Assembly (NCBI GenBank): GCA_902774815.1
Contig: CACYJV010000030.1
Coordinates: forward strand, 1-41,497
Direction: 5' to 3'
Length of the DNA: 41,497 bases
Source of the DNA: an uncultured Prevotellaceae bacterium
Lineage (GTDB): Bacteria; Bacteroidota; Bacteroidia; Bacteroidales; Bacteroidaceae
The position numbers were made by a program, and so were the translations under genes. Below, piece after piece: positions 1-8,837 of this stretch. A model generated the notes under the pieces. That model did not search any database. It worked only from the letters and a program-made list of their open reading frames with translations, and was not told the DNA's origin. Positions within the stretch are counted from its first letter, which is position 1, and each line of letters begins with the position of its first letter.

Positions 1-98
1 TATTTGTTCGTAACTCTTTGATTATCACCTATAAAGTTACTAAAAATATTCCATTCCCACAACTTTTTTAACACTTTTCTTACGTCGAACTCACGTTA

Positions 99-136
99 AA
101 TTAACGTCGCTACCAAGTAGGGTAGCGACGTTAATT
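99..136. repeat. perfect 16-bp inverted repeat (hairpin)
   Basis: Positions 99-114 are perfectly complementary to 121-136, with a 6-nt loop, so either strand could form a strong stem-loop. It lies about 65 bp past the stop codon of the minus-strand prenyl synthase. No clean T-run follows the stem on either strand, so a classical intrinsic terminator is not certain. The rest of positions 1-202 is AT-rich and holds no gene that I can see. Confidence 0.7.
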
Positions 137-202
137 GCTTCATGTAAGAGCATCTTTGATATGCAGTAGAAGATCCATCAAAGAACAATAGCGGTATAAA
201 AC

Positions 203-1180
203 CTATTTATTGCGCTTGATAACATAGTCGAGATAGGCACTTAAAGCCTTGCGGATGGCCTCATCCCCTACCCTATGCTCAATAAATTCGGCAGCTTCTG
301 CGTGGAATTCCCACATGCGACTTTCAGCATATTCGATACCTCCCTGCTGCTTGGCAAACTCCACTAAAACCGCGATTTCATCGGGATTTACCTCGCCAGC
401 CTTAACCTTACGAGCCAAAGTCTGCATGGATTCGTACGACGAATTATTGAGTGCATAGATCACAGGCAATGTCAGCTTGCCTTCAGCCATATCGTTTCCA
501 GTCGGTTTACCTATCTCGGGCGAGTCGTAATAGTCAAAGATATCGTCACGAATCTGGAAGATAATGCCGAGGTTCTGCCCAAAACGCTTCGCTTCTTCCA
601 CCAAGTTTTCGTCAGCACCTGCCGACAATGCACCGATAGCAGCACACGCTTCAAACAACGCAGCAGTCTTTTGCTTGATGACTTGGTAGTAGACTTCCTC
701 CGAAATCTCTTGGTTTTGGATGTTCGTAAGCTGCAGGATTTCACCGTTGGAGAGCGTTCTTCCGAGCTCTGCCAGATACTCAACGATGCGCTGATCGCCT
801 GTTTTAGCCACGTTAAGAAGGGCCGTTGAAAGGATGAAATCACCCACCAGCACTGCCACCTTATTATCGTAAGTAGCATTAACCGAGGCCTGTCCACGAC
901 GTTCCTGACTCTCATCCACCACGTCATCGTGGACCAATGAAGCCGTATGCAACAACTCCAGACCCACTGCAGCATGCTGAGTAGATGGCGTAATCTGGCC
1001 GAAGTTCTTTGCCATCAGTAAGATAAGCATCGGTCGCATGCGCTTTCCGGCGCGCTGACGGATATGCTCCAAGGCTTGTCCTAGCATGCCATCGTCGTGC
1101 GTTAGCGAACTATTGAAAAGCTCGATGAAATCGTTGATTTCTGCTGAAATAGGTTGTTTGATGAGCGAAAGATAATCCAT
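203..1180 (-). CDS. polyprenyl (long-chain isoprenoid) diphosphate synthase
   Basis: A 325-residue trans-isoprenyl diphosphate synthase. This family condenses isopentenyl diphosphate onto an allylic primer to build the polyprenyl chain used for menaquinone or similar carriers; it is cytosolic. The first Asp-rich motif DDVVD is at residues 85-89 and the second, DDIFD, at 212-216, inside the familiar context FQIRDDIFDYYDS. The substrate-binding GKRMRP stretch is near residues 45-50, and the length is normal for octaprenyl/heptaprenyl synthases. The start is supported by a Bacteroidetes-type -7 box only about 20 bp upstream. It is divergent from polA. Chain length cannot be read from the sequence, so no gene symbol is given. 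Confidence 0.92.
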   Translation of the reverse strand: MDYLSLIKQPISAEINDFIELFNSSLTHDDGMLGQALEHIRQRAGKRMRPMLILLMAKNFGQITPSTQHAAVGLELLHTASLVHDDVVDESQERRGQASVNATYDNKVAVLVGDFILSTALLNVAKTGDQRIVEYLAELGRTLSNGEILQLTNIQNQEISEEVYYQVIKQKTAALFEACAAIGALSAGADENLVEEAKRFGQNLGIIFQIRDDIFDYYDSPEIGKPTGNDMAEGKLTLPVIYALNNSSYESMQTLARKVKAGEVNPDEIAVLVEFAKQQGGIEYAESRMWEFHAEAAEFIEHRVGDEAIRKALSAYLDYVIKRNK

Positions 1181-1199
1181 AGTTGCCTAAATTTTGATA

Positions 1200-1207
1200 C
1201 AAAATTA
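1200..1207 (-). promoter_or_regulatory. -7 promoter box for the prenyl synthase
   Basis: The minus strand reads TAATTTTG, matching the Bacteroidetes -7 consensus TAnnTTTG, about 20 bp before the start codon. I see no convincing -33 element. Confidence 0.5.
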
Positions 1208-1269
1208 CTGAAAATATCGTGAATTATGCCATTTTTTTAGTAATTTTACGCGGTAAAACCTATTTTTTT

Positions 1270-4032
1270 ATGCAGAAACTGTTTCTTTTCGATGCTTACG
1301 CCCTTATTTATCGCGCGTACTATGCATTCATCAAAAATCCACGAATCAACTCGAAAGGCCAGAATACCTCGGCCGTTATGGGTTTTGTGAACACCCTTCA
1401 AGAGATTATCACGAAAGAAAAGCCCACCCATCTGGGTGTGGCTTTCGACCACGGCAAGACCTTTCGCAACGACGCCTTTCCCGAATACAAGGCACAACGC
1501 GAAGAGACTCCCGAAGATATCAAGATGAGTGTACCCATCATCAAGTCGCTTCTCGAGGCATGGCACATCCCTTGCCTACAGGTAGATGGCTTCGAAGCCG
1601 ATGACGTCATTGGAACTCTCGCGATGAAATCGGGACATTTGGGTGTTGAAACCTATATGCTTACACCCGACAAAGACTACGGTCAGCTGGTCAAAGAGAA
1701 CGTGTTTCAGTTCCGTCCGCGCCACGGAGGCGGTTACGAAAAGATGGGTCCCGAGGAGGTATGTGCCAAGTATGGCATCACTTCGACCGATCAAGTCATC
1801 GACCTTTTGGCACTGATGGGCGACTCAGCCGATAACTTCCCTGGTTGCCCGGGTGTGGGTGAGAAGACCGCAGTGAAACTGATCGAACAGTTTGGCGACA
1901 TCGATAACCTCCTACTCCACTCCGATCAGATCAAAGGTAAGCTACGTGAAAAGGTGGAAAGTCACGTCGATGACATTCGCATGTCGAAGTTCCTTGCCAC
2001 CATTCGCACCGATGTACCTATCGACCTCGACATGGATTCACTCCAACTTCGTGAGCCCGACGAGAAGCAACTGCGTGCTTTGTTCGATGAATTGGAGTTC
2101 AGAACGCTCGCTGACAAGATTCTTAAAAAGCCTGAACCTGTGTTAACGCCCGTTAACGGACAGCTCGATTTATTTGCAGAATTTACGCCCGAGAGTGCGG
2201 AAAGTTCAAAAAACGGCCTAAATTTGGCCACAATTTCGGCCCCTCACGACTACCAATTGATTGATAATGAGGCAGAAATGAGGAAAATTTGTGATTTTTT
2301 TCTTACAAATAAAATTCTCAGTTTTGACACAGAAACCACATCGACCAATGCCATAGAGGCCGAATTGGTGGGTTTGAGCTTTGCGGTTGAAGAAACGAAA
2401 GCCTACTACATCCCAGTGCCAGCCGACCAGTCTGAAGCACAGAAAGTGGTCGACATTTTCAAAGAGGTGTATGAGAGTGAAGACATATTGAAGGTTGGTC
2501 AGAACATGAAGTACGACATCGAGGTACTCCATCGCTATGGTATCACGGTGCGAGGTCAGATGTTCGACACCATGCTTGCACACTATCTACTGCAACCCGA
2601 GTTGCGTCACAACATGGATTACATGGCCGAGACGCTCCTGAACTATAAAACCATCCACATCGACGAGCTGATTGGGCCACGCGGAAAGACACAACGCTCC
2701 ATGCGCGACCTCTCCCCTGCTGAAGTCTACGAATATGCCTGCGAGGATGCCGACATCACGTTGCGCCTGAAAAACGTGCTGGAACCCCGGCTGAAAGAAG
2801 CCGGTGTCGAGTCGCTTTTCTATGACATCGAGATGCCATTGATGCCCGTTTTGGCTGAGATGGAGATGAATGGCGTCTGCCTCGACACCGATGCACTGGC
2901 CGAAACGTCAAAACTTTTCACGGAAAGGATGCTGCAATTGGAGCGCCATATCTATGAATTGGCTGGCGAGGAGTTCAACATCTCCAGTCCAAAGCAGGTC
3001 GGCGACATCCTGTTCGGCAAGATGAAGATTGTCGATAAGCCTAAGAAGACCAAGACAGGTCAGTTCGTCACGTCGGAGGAAGTGCTCATGCAACTACGCT
3101 CAAAGAGTCCTATCATTGCGGAAATCCTTGATTATCGGGGACTTAAGAAGTTGCTTGGCACCTATGTGGATGCCCTTCCGAAGCTCATTAACCCACGAAC
3201 TGGCCACATCCATACGTCATTCAACCAGGCTGTGACGGCCACCGGACGACTCTCATCCAGCGATCCCAATCTGCAAAACATCCCCGTTCGCGGTGAAGAT
3301 GGCAAGGAAATCCGCAAGTGTTTCGTGCCCGAGCCCGGTTGTTTGTTCTTCTCTGCCGACTACAGTCAGATTGAATTGCGCGTCATGGCGCATCTCTCTG
3401 GCGACGAAGCCATGATGGAAGTGTTCCGCGAAGGCAAGGATTTGCATGCCGCAACGGCCGCTACTATATATAAGAAAGGTATCGACGAGGTGTCGCGCGA
3501 TGAGCGAACGAAGTCAAAACGCGCCAATTTCGGCATCATCTATGGCATCACCGTGTTCGGTTTGGCTGAGCGTCTCGACATCACTCGCGATGAAGCTAAG
3601 TTGCTGATAGACGGCTTTTTCCAGACGTTCCCACGCGTTCACGACTACATGGAGGAACAGAAACAGTTGGCACGTGAGCGCGGCTATGCCGAGACCGTGT
3701 TCCATCGGCGTCGCTATCTGCCCGACATCAACTCCCGAAATGCCACCGTTCGCAACTTCGCCGAGCGCAATGCCATCAACGCACCCATACAGGGATCAGC
3801 TGCCGACATCATCAAAGTGGCCATGATACGCATCCATCAACGGATGAAAGCCGAAGGTTTGAGGAGCAAGATGATCCTCCAGGTGCACGACGAATTGAAC
3901 TTCTCGGTCTATCCTGAGGAGCGTGAGAAGATGGAAAAGATCGTCCTCGAAGAGATGCAGCAGGCCTATCCGCTCAGCGTTCCGCTCGTTGCCGATTCCG
4001 GATGGGGCACCAACTGGCTCGAAGCCCACTGA
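1270..4032 (+). CDS. polA: DNA polymerase I
   Basis: Family A DNA polymerase with all three domains, 920 residues from the ATG at 1270. An in-frame ATG at 1219 would add 17 poorly conserved residues before the typical MQKLFLFDAYALIYRAYYAF opening, so I use 1270. The 5'-3' exonuclease spans about residues 1-290. The 3'-5' exonuclease starts near 335 and keeps the FDTETTS motif, so proofreading looks intact. The polymerase domain runs from about 545 to the end, with SADYSQIELR, the O-helix region RTKSKRANFGIIYG and LQVHDE. The linker between the exonucleases contains QLDLF at residues 298-302, which matches the consensus beta-clamp binding peptide. It fills RNA-primer gaps and acts in repair. 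A strong terminator follows. Confidence 0.97.
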   Translation: MQKLFLFDAYALIYRAYYAFIKNPRINSKGQNTSAVMGFVNTLQEIITKEKPTHLGVAFDHGKTFRNDAFPEYKAQREETPEDIKMSVPIIKSLLEAWHIPCLQVDGFEADDVIGTLAMKSGHLGVETYMLTPDKDYGQLVKENVFQFRPRHGGGYEKMGPEEVCAKYGITSTDQVIDLLALMGDSADNFPGCPGVGEKTAVKLIEQFGDIDNLLLHSDQIKGKLREKVESHVDDIRMSKFLATIRTDVPIDLDMDSLQLREPDEKQLRALFDELEFRTLADKILKKPEPVLTPVNGQLDLFAEFTPESAESSKNGLNLATISAPHDYQLIDNEAEMRKICDFFLTNKILSFDTETTSTNAIEAELVGLSFAVEETKAYYIPVPADQSEAQKVVDIFKEVYESEDILKVGQNMKYDIEVLHRYGITVRGQMFDTMLAHYLLQPELRHNMDYMAETLLNYKTIHIDELIGPRGKTQRSMRDLSPAEVYEYACEDADITLRLKNVLEPRLKEAGVESLFYDIEMPLMPVLAEMEMNGVCLDTDALAETSKLFTERMLQLERHIYELAGEEFNISSPKQVGDILFGKMKIVDKPKKTKTGQFVTSEEVLMQLRSKSPIIAEILDYRGLKKLLGTYVDALPKLINPRTGHIHTSFNQAVTATGRLSSSDPNLQNIPVRGEDGKEIRKCFVPEPGCLFFSADYSQIELRVMAHLSGDEAMMEVFREGKDLHAATAATIYKKGIDEVSRDERTKSKRANFGIIYGITVFGLAERLDITRDEAKLLIDGFFQTFPRVHDYMEEQKQLARERGYAETVFHRRRYLPDINSRNATVRNFAERNAINAPIQGSAADIIKVAMIRIHQRMKAEGLRSKMILQVHDELNFSVYPEEREKMEKIVLEEMQQAYPLSVPLVADSGWGTNWLEAH

Positions 4033-4055
4033 CCTCAACACCCAAAAAGCATCAG

Positions 4056-4090
4056 TCCTCTTCTTGTTTTCAAGGAGAGGATTTTTTTTT
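4056..4090 (+). terminator. intrinsic terminator of polA
   Basis: An 11-bp arm (4056-4066) pairs, with one mismatch, with 4071-4081 around a TTTT loop and is followed by a run of nine T. It begins 23 bp after the polA stop codon. Confidence 0.85.
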
Positions 4091-4137
4091 CCTATTGTTT
4101 TACATATTTATATTCATATAAATAAGCAGCTAATAGC

Positions 4138-4167
4138 TTGCTTTTTCAAAATAAATGCTTATCTTTG
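4138..4167 (+). promoter_or_regulatory. promoter for the exported-protein gene at 4209
   Basis: TTG at 4138-4140 and TATCTTTG at 4160-4167 are 19 bp apart. This fits the Bacteroidetes sigma-ABfr promoter (-33 TTTG, -7 TAnnTTTG). Confidence 0.75.
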
Positions 4168-4208
4168 CAGCCGCAATCAGAACGTAACAACTTAAAACAT
4201 AGTTAATT

Positions 4209-6512
4209 ATGGCGAAATCACTACTCAAGAAAGCCTTTGCCACAGCATGGCTCGTGGCCTTTGGCTGCACCGTTTCGTTGGCTCAGGAAGCCTCCGTCAT
4301 CACCCTCATCGACGAGGACTTCTCGCTCATGACCGCAGGCTCCAACGACGAACCCGACACTACCCCACTGACCAAGGACGGCGAATGGGGCGAGGATGCC
4401 ACCGACGAGAGCTATCTCATCGACGCCTCGCTGACGAAGGACGGCCAGTGGTTCGGCCTGAGCCTGCGACAGGCTGGCGGCGCCATCGCCATGATGGGTA
4501 AGGCTGACCAGGCCTCATGGCTGTTCACGCCGCTGAAGGACTACTCCGGAAAGATGAAGGTCACGCTGCGTGCGCGCTCGCTCAAGGGCTCAACGCGCCT
4601 CATCATCCACTTCAACAAGGGCGGCTACGTGAACTCGCTGCCCATCGACGGCCTGCCACAGTACAAGATGGCCACGCTGAACGAGGGCGAATGGACCCAG
4701 ATTGAGGCCGTCGTCGACAACAAATCGGCCGACCTCGACGGCAACATCGGCATCCAGGCCATCTCGACCGTGCTCATCGACGACGTGAAGGTGACCGTAG
4801 AGGGCGAAAACCTCGTCTACCCCCCTATCCTACCCCTCACCGACGTGTCGGAGAAGAGCTTCACCGCCCACTGGCAGGAGGTGCGCAATGCCGACGACTA
4901 CCTGTTCACGCTGTTCCGTAAACAGTGGCTCAGCGACGGCGACGTGACCTACAAAGCCGACTTCAACGACGGCACGCTGCCCACCGAGGGCTTCACCTTC
5001 GAACTCGCGAGCGCCGACCCCTTTGGCAACGACGGCCCCGACGGCTCGCAGGCCATCCACCTCTTCAACGGCGATAAGATCGTGACCGCCAGCAACCATG
5101 CACGCCTGAAGAACCTGCGCTTCTACATGCGCACCATGGGTGCCACCGCCGACCAGCTGGCTGAGAAAAACGCTGTCATCCAGATACTTGTCGACACGAA
5201 GATCGTCACTGGCGGACAGCTGGGCTTCCTCAACGCCTCGGCCCTCGTCGACGGCGACTATCTCGACATGGAGGAGCTCACCGGCAGCTTCTCAGACAAC
5301 TATTTCCGCGTTCAGCTCGTTGCCCTCGACATGCCCGAGGGTGCCTATTTCGTGATCGACGACCTGGAGATGGAGACCGGACGCCCCTACGCCTATGAGC
5401 CTGTGCAACAGGATGTTGTGGTGAAGGCCACCGAGTACACCGCCACCGACCTCAACCCCGAGGACTACTACTTCTACACCGTGAAGTCGCGCAACAGCAA
5501 GCAGACCGTCGAGAGCCCGCTGCAGTCGGTCGTCTACATCGCCACGCCCACCGTTCTCGATGCCACCGACGTCACCACCGACAGCTACACCGCCAACTGG
5601 CAGCCCGTGGCGAAGGCCACTCACTATGAGGTGCGCAACTACTTCCTTGCACAGGTGAAGAAGGACTATCCCGACTACCCTGTGGCCAGCGAGGACTTCT
5701 CACTCGTCGACGACGAGGTGACCGAGGCCACCGACCCCTTCCACCCCGAGTCGCTGGGCAATCAGGATGAATATTTCGACGACCTGGGCCTCTCGAAAGA
5801 CGTCTGGTTCGGCCGTGGCAACACCGTCTGTCAGGGCATGGTGGGCTGCGATGCCATCAGCAGCGACGACATCAACTACATAGCCTCGCCCGAGATAGAC
5901 CTCTCGCACAACGGCGGCGTCTACGTGGTGAAGGTGAAGGCCTACGGTAGGGTAGGCGACCAGTTCTGCATCTACGACTACAACAACATGACGCTGGGCC
6001 GTCCGGCTGCCTGCGGAGCCTTCGTTCCCGTCGATGCCGCCCACGCTGAGGATGGCGACCCGGGCATCTTCGAGGGCACCCTCGAGCTCACCGGCGGCAC
6101 CATGAGCACCCGTCTGGTGTTCACCACCTACGGACTCGACTTCATGATCGACGAGATCAGCATCTGCCAGGACCTCGTGGCAGGCGACATCTTCAACCAG
6201 TTGCTGGGCATGCAGACCGTGGCCGCACCGCGCACCAGCTGCGTCTTCGACCGCCTGAGCCTCTTCGGCATACCTTATTATTATTACACCGTCACCGCCC
6301 TCAGCGAGGATTACGACTACTACACACAGTCGCAGCAGTCGGGCTACCATCTTGTCGACATGACAGCCGGCATCAACACCGTCGGCACCGACAACGACAG
6401 CGAGGCTAAACTCTTCGACCTGCAAGGACGCCGTCTGCCGCAGAACCATAACGCCAAGGGCATCTTCATCACACGAAAGAATGGAAAGAGCACGAAAGTC
6501 ATACGCCGCTAA
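4209..6512 (+). CDS. exported multidomain protein with fibronectin type III-like modules and sorting tail
   Basis: A 767-residue exported protein of unknown function. It starts with a signal peptide (MAKSLLKKAFATAWLVAFGCTVSLAQ). Three jelly-roll-like segments (about 30-195, 240-395 and 490-660) each end in an IDD motif typical of choice-of-anchor J or carbohydrate-binding-like modules. They are separated by fibronectin type III-like stretches that share the TDxxxxSYTANWQ/SFTAHWQ signature (about 205-235 and 450-480). The C terminus (AKLFDLQGRRLPQ...KGIFITRKNGKS) is the short tail common on Prevotella exported proteins and probably directs type IX secretion or surface attachment. Its own promoter lies directly upstream. 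The 3' end overlaps the next gene by 32 bp, so the two are probably co-expressed. Base composition is much more GC-rich than polA. Confidence 0.8.
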   Translation: MAKSLLKKAFATAWLVAFGCTVSLAQEASVITLIDEDFSLMTAGSNDEPDTTPLTKDGEWGEDATDESYLIDASLTKDGQWFGLSLRQAGGAIAMMGKADQASWLFTPLKDYSGKMKVTLRARSLKGSTRLIIHFNKGGYVNSLPIDGLPQYKMATLNEGEWTQIEAVVDNKSADLDGNIGIQAISTVLIDDVKVTVEGENLVYPPILPLTDVSEKSFTAHWQEVRNADDYLFTLFRKQWLSDGDVTYKADFNDGTLPTEGFTFELASADPFGNDGPDGSQAIHLFNGDKIVTASNHARLKNLRFYMRTMGATADQLAEKNAVIQILVDTKIVTGGQLGFLNASALVDGDYLDMEELTGSFSDNYFRVQLVALDMPEGAYFVIDDLEMETGRPYAYEPVQQDVVVKATEYTATDLNPEDYYFYTVKSRNSKQTVESPLQSVVYIATPTVLDATDVTTDSYTANWQPVAKATHYEVRNYFLAQVKKDYPDYPVASEDFSLVDDEVTEATDPFHPESLGNQDEYFDDLGLSKDVWFGRGNTVCQGMVGCDAISSDDINYIASPEIDLSHNGGVYVVKVKAYGRVGDQFCIYDYNNMTLGRPAACGAFVPVDAAHAEDGDPGIFEGTLELTGGTMSTRLVFTTYGLDFMIDEISICQDLVAGDIFNQLLGMQTVAAPRTSCVFDRLSLFGIPYYYYTVTALSEDYDYYTQSQQSGYHLVDMTAGINTVGTDNDSEAKLFDLQGRRLPQNHNAKGIFITRKNGKSTKVIRR

Positions 6513-8685
6513 GTTGCTGCTGGCCAGCCTGTTGGCTGTAGGCAGCGGCCCAGCGGCCGTTGCCGACACATCTTCAGTTGTTGCCGGCACACCTTCGGCT
6601 GTTGCCGTAACCTCATCGGCTGTCTCGGCAGCAGCGCTCCTGTCGTCAGGCAGCAAGCAGGCAATCACCGTTGGCGGCGACTCCGTCGCCGCCAACACCC
6701 CTCAGCGCCTCTCACCACGCCTGCAACGCCAGCTCAACCAGCAGCCACAGGCCCTGCAGCGCGTGCTCATCAGCTGCGACAACGCGCAGGCGCTGGCCGC
6801 CACCATCACCGCTGCAGGCCACGAAGCCACCGCCATCAGTAGCAAGCTCGTGACGGCCCGCATCGCGAAGGCTTACGCCGAGCGCCTGACCACGATGCCT
6901 GGCGTCAACTACATGCAGGCGCCGCGCCAGGCCGTCACCGCCATGTCGACAGCCCGTCCGCTGGCCGGCGTCGACCGCATCCATGCCGGCGAGGGTTTCG
7001 ACACGCCCTATACGGGTCGCGGTGTCATCGTCGGCGTCATCGACCAGGGCTTTGAATACAAGCACCTGGCATTCCTCGACGACGCCGGAAAGAGCCGTGT
7101 GCGCGCCATCTGGAACCGTTTGGCAGGCGAAGAGCCCATGACCGACATTCCGGCCAGCGGCGATAGGGTGGGGGACATCGGCCACGCCACCTTCGTGACC
7201 AACGTTGCAGCCGGCTCGCGCATTGCCGAGAACGACTTCTGCGGCGTGGCTCCCGAGGCCGAAATCATCATGGTTCCCTCAACGCTGAAGGAGGACGAGG
7301 TGCTCGAGGACGTGCAGTTCATCAGCTCCTTCGCCGAGAAAGAGCAGAAGCCGTGGGTCATCAACATGAGCTTCGGCACACAGATGGGCGCCCACGACGG
7401 CATGAGCTACTTCGACCAGGCACTCAACGACGTGCTGAAGGCTGCTCCCGGCCGGCAGATCATTGCCGCCACGGGCAACGACAACACCACGCCCATCCAC
7501 GTCCGCCACACGTTCAAGGCCGGTCAGGAGACCGTGCGCCTGCTCGTGCTGCCCGTGGTCTACAAGGGAACGAAGGTCAGCATCTGGGCTAATCATGCCG
7601 ACTCGCTCAGCCACCTCACGCTCCGTCCGTACTATGTCGACGAGAACAACGTGAAGGATGAGCGCGACGAAGCCCATTGGGCCGAGCGCGTCACCGAGGA
7701 GATAGCACCCTACAACCGCAAGCAGGGCTTCAACATCGAACTCTCAGCCACCGACGTCACCGACCTGCACACGCTGCTCGCACTCGAGCTGACGGGCCAT
7801 GAGGGCGAGACCTTCGACGCCTGGATCGAGTCGAACGGTGGCTCGTTCAGCACCATCGAGGGCGCCGACTATCTGCCGGGCGACAACCGCTACTGCGTCA
7901 GCGAGATGGGAGCCTCCACAAAGGAGGCCATCTCAGTGGGTTCCTATGTGTCGACACCCTACTACACATCGCTCGGAAGCGACACACCCACCGACTGGGG
8001 CATCGGCGAGGCTGGCGGCATGAGCACCTACAGCAATGGTGGTCCGATGGCCGACGGCACCCTGAAGCCCGACGTGGCGGCTCCCGGCGGCGTCATCAAC
8101 TCGGCTTTCGCCAAGACCGGCAACGAGTGGTCGACGTCGTTCAACACCATCACAGCCAGCGTTCGCCGCGGCATACGCACCTACTATTATGGCGCCAGCT
8201 ACGGAACCTCGTTTGCCACGCCTTTCGTGACGGGCATCGTGGCCCTTTGGCTGCAGGCTAACCCGAACCTCACGAGTGAGCAGATCAAGACCATCCTGCA
8301 ACAGACCACCCGCCACGACGCCTTCACTGGCGACGACCCCTGGCACTACCGCTGGGGCTATGGCAAGGTCGACGCCTACGAGGGACTGCGTGAGGCGCTC
8401 CGTCTGGCCGACGAGAGTGGCATCACCGCCACCCGCAACGCTGCAGAACCCATCACCATCAGTCGTGCTGACGGCCAGTGGCGCGTGCTCTTCGGCAGCA
8501 ACGAGAGTAGGGTAGCCGTGAGCGTCTACAGCCTCAACGGCACCCTGATGGCCCGCAGCCACTACGCCCAGCAGCAGCGTGGCAGCGAACTCGTTCTGCC
8601 CATGCCCACCGAGCGTGGCACCTACGTGGTGGTCATCAGCACCGAGAATGCCCGCCTGACGCGTAAGCTCGTCGTCGCTGAATAA
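6481..8685 (+). CDS. exported S8 family (subtilisin-like) serine peptidase
   Basis: A 734-residue subtilase. The catalytic triad is visible: Asp188 in GVIVGVIDQG, His235 in GHATFVT and Ser577 in YGTSFATPFV; the oxyanion Asn probably lies in IIAATGND. The signal peptide is about residues 1-29, followed by a low-complexity Ala/Ser/Val stretch to about 60 and an inhibitor-like prodomain (LQRVLISCDNAQALAATI) to about 150. The C terminus (VYSLNGTLMA ... GTYVVVISTENARLTRKLVVAE) is a type IX secretion-type sorting domain, so the enzyme is probably surface-attached or released. Its ATG lies inside the end of the preceding gene (32-bp overlap); no other start would keep the signal peptide. Substrate unknown. 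Confidence 0.9.
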   Translation: MERARKSYAAKLLLASLLAVGSGPAAVADTSSVVAGTPSAVAVTSSAVSAAALLSSGSKQAITVGGDSVAANTPQRLSPRLQRQLNQQPQALQRVLISCDNAQALAATITAAGHEATAISSKLVTARIAKAYAERLTTMPGVNYMQAPRQAVTAMSTARPLAGVDRIHAGEGFDTPYTGRGVIVGVIDQGFEYKHLAFLDDAGKSRVRAIWNRLAGEEPMTDIPASGDRVGDIGHATFVTNVAAGSRIAENDFCGVAPEAEIIMVPSTLKEDEVLEDVQFISSFAEKEQKPWVINMSFGTQMGAHDGMSYFDQALNDVLKAAPGRQIIAATGNDNTTPIHVRHTFKAGQETVRLLVLPVVYKGTKVSIWANHADSLSHLTLRPYYVDENNVKDERDEAHWAERVTEEIAPYNRKQGFNIELSATDVTDLHTLLALELTGHEGETFDAWIESNGGSFSTIEGADYLPGDNRYCVSEMGASTKEAISVGSYVSTPYYTSLGSDTPTDWGIGEAGGMSTYSNGGPMADGTLKPDVAAPGGVINSAFAKTGNEWSTSFNTITASVRRGIRTYYYGASYGTSFATPFVTGIVALWLQANPNLTSEQIKTILQQTTRHDAFTGDDPWHYRWGYGKVDAYEGLREALRLADESGITATRNAAEPITISRADGQWRVLFGSNESRVAVSVYSLNGTLMARSHYAQQQRGSELVLPMPTERGTYVVVISTENARLTRKLVVAE

Positions 8686-8698
8686 AACCTGTCCACCG

Positions 8699-8789
8699 CT
8701 TCCAGTGTGCAAAGCTATGCTTTCCGCTCCGTAAAGCTATGCTTTAGGCAACGTAAAGCTATGCTTTGCGCACTGGAAAGCATAGCTTT
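8699..8789. repeat. 22-bp-period palindromic repeat array 1
   Basis: Four copies of a 13-bp near-palindromic core (AAAGCTATGCTTT three times, then AAAGCATAGCTTT) start at 8711, 8733, 8755 and 8777, exactly 22 bp apart. The array as a whole is also an imperfect palindrome: TTCCAGTGTGCAAAGC at its left mirrors GCTTTGCGCACTGGAA near its right. It lies between the S8 peptidase stop and the DUF418 start, in what would be the DUF418 leader. It has the same period and core type as arrays at 17788, 32045 and 41129. Confidence 0.85.
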
Positions 8790-8837
8790 AAGACGAAGGA
8801 TGAGGGATATTCCCTCCATAACACCCAAGACAAAAGA

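Noticed and set aside
5700-6698. A 332-codon minus-strand open frame across the exported-protein/S8 junction
   Set aside because: It is a by-product of the GC-rich codon pattern of the plus-strand genes; the residues are low-complexity Ala/Val/Asp with no signature.
8766-8837. Upstream TTG start for the DUF418 gene
   Set aside because: The added residues are translated repeat array; the ATG at 8838 precedes the conserved opening.
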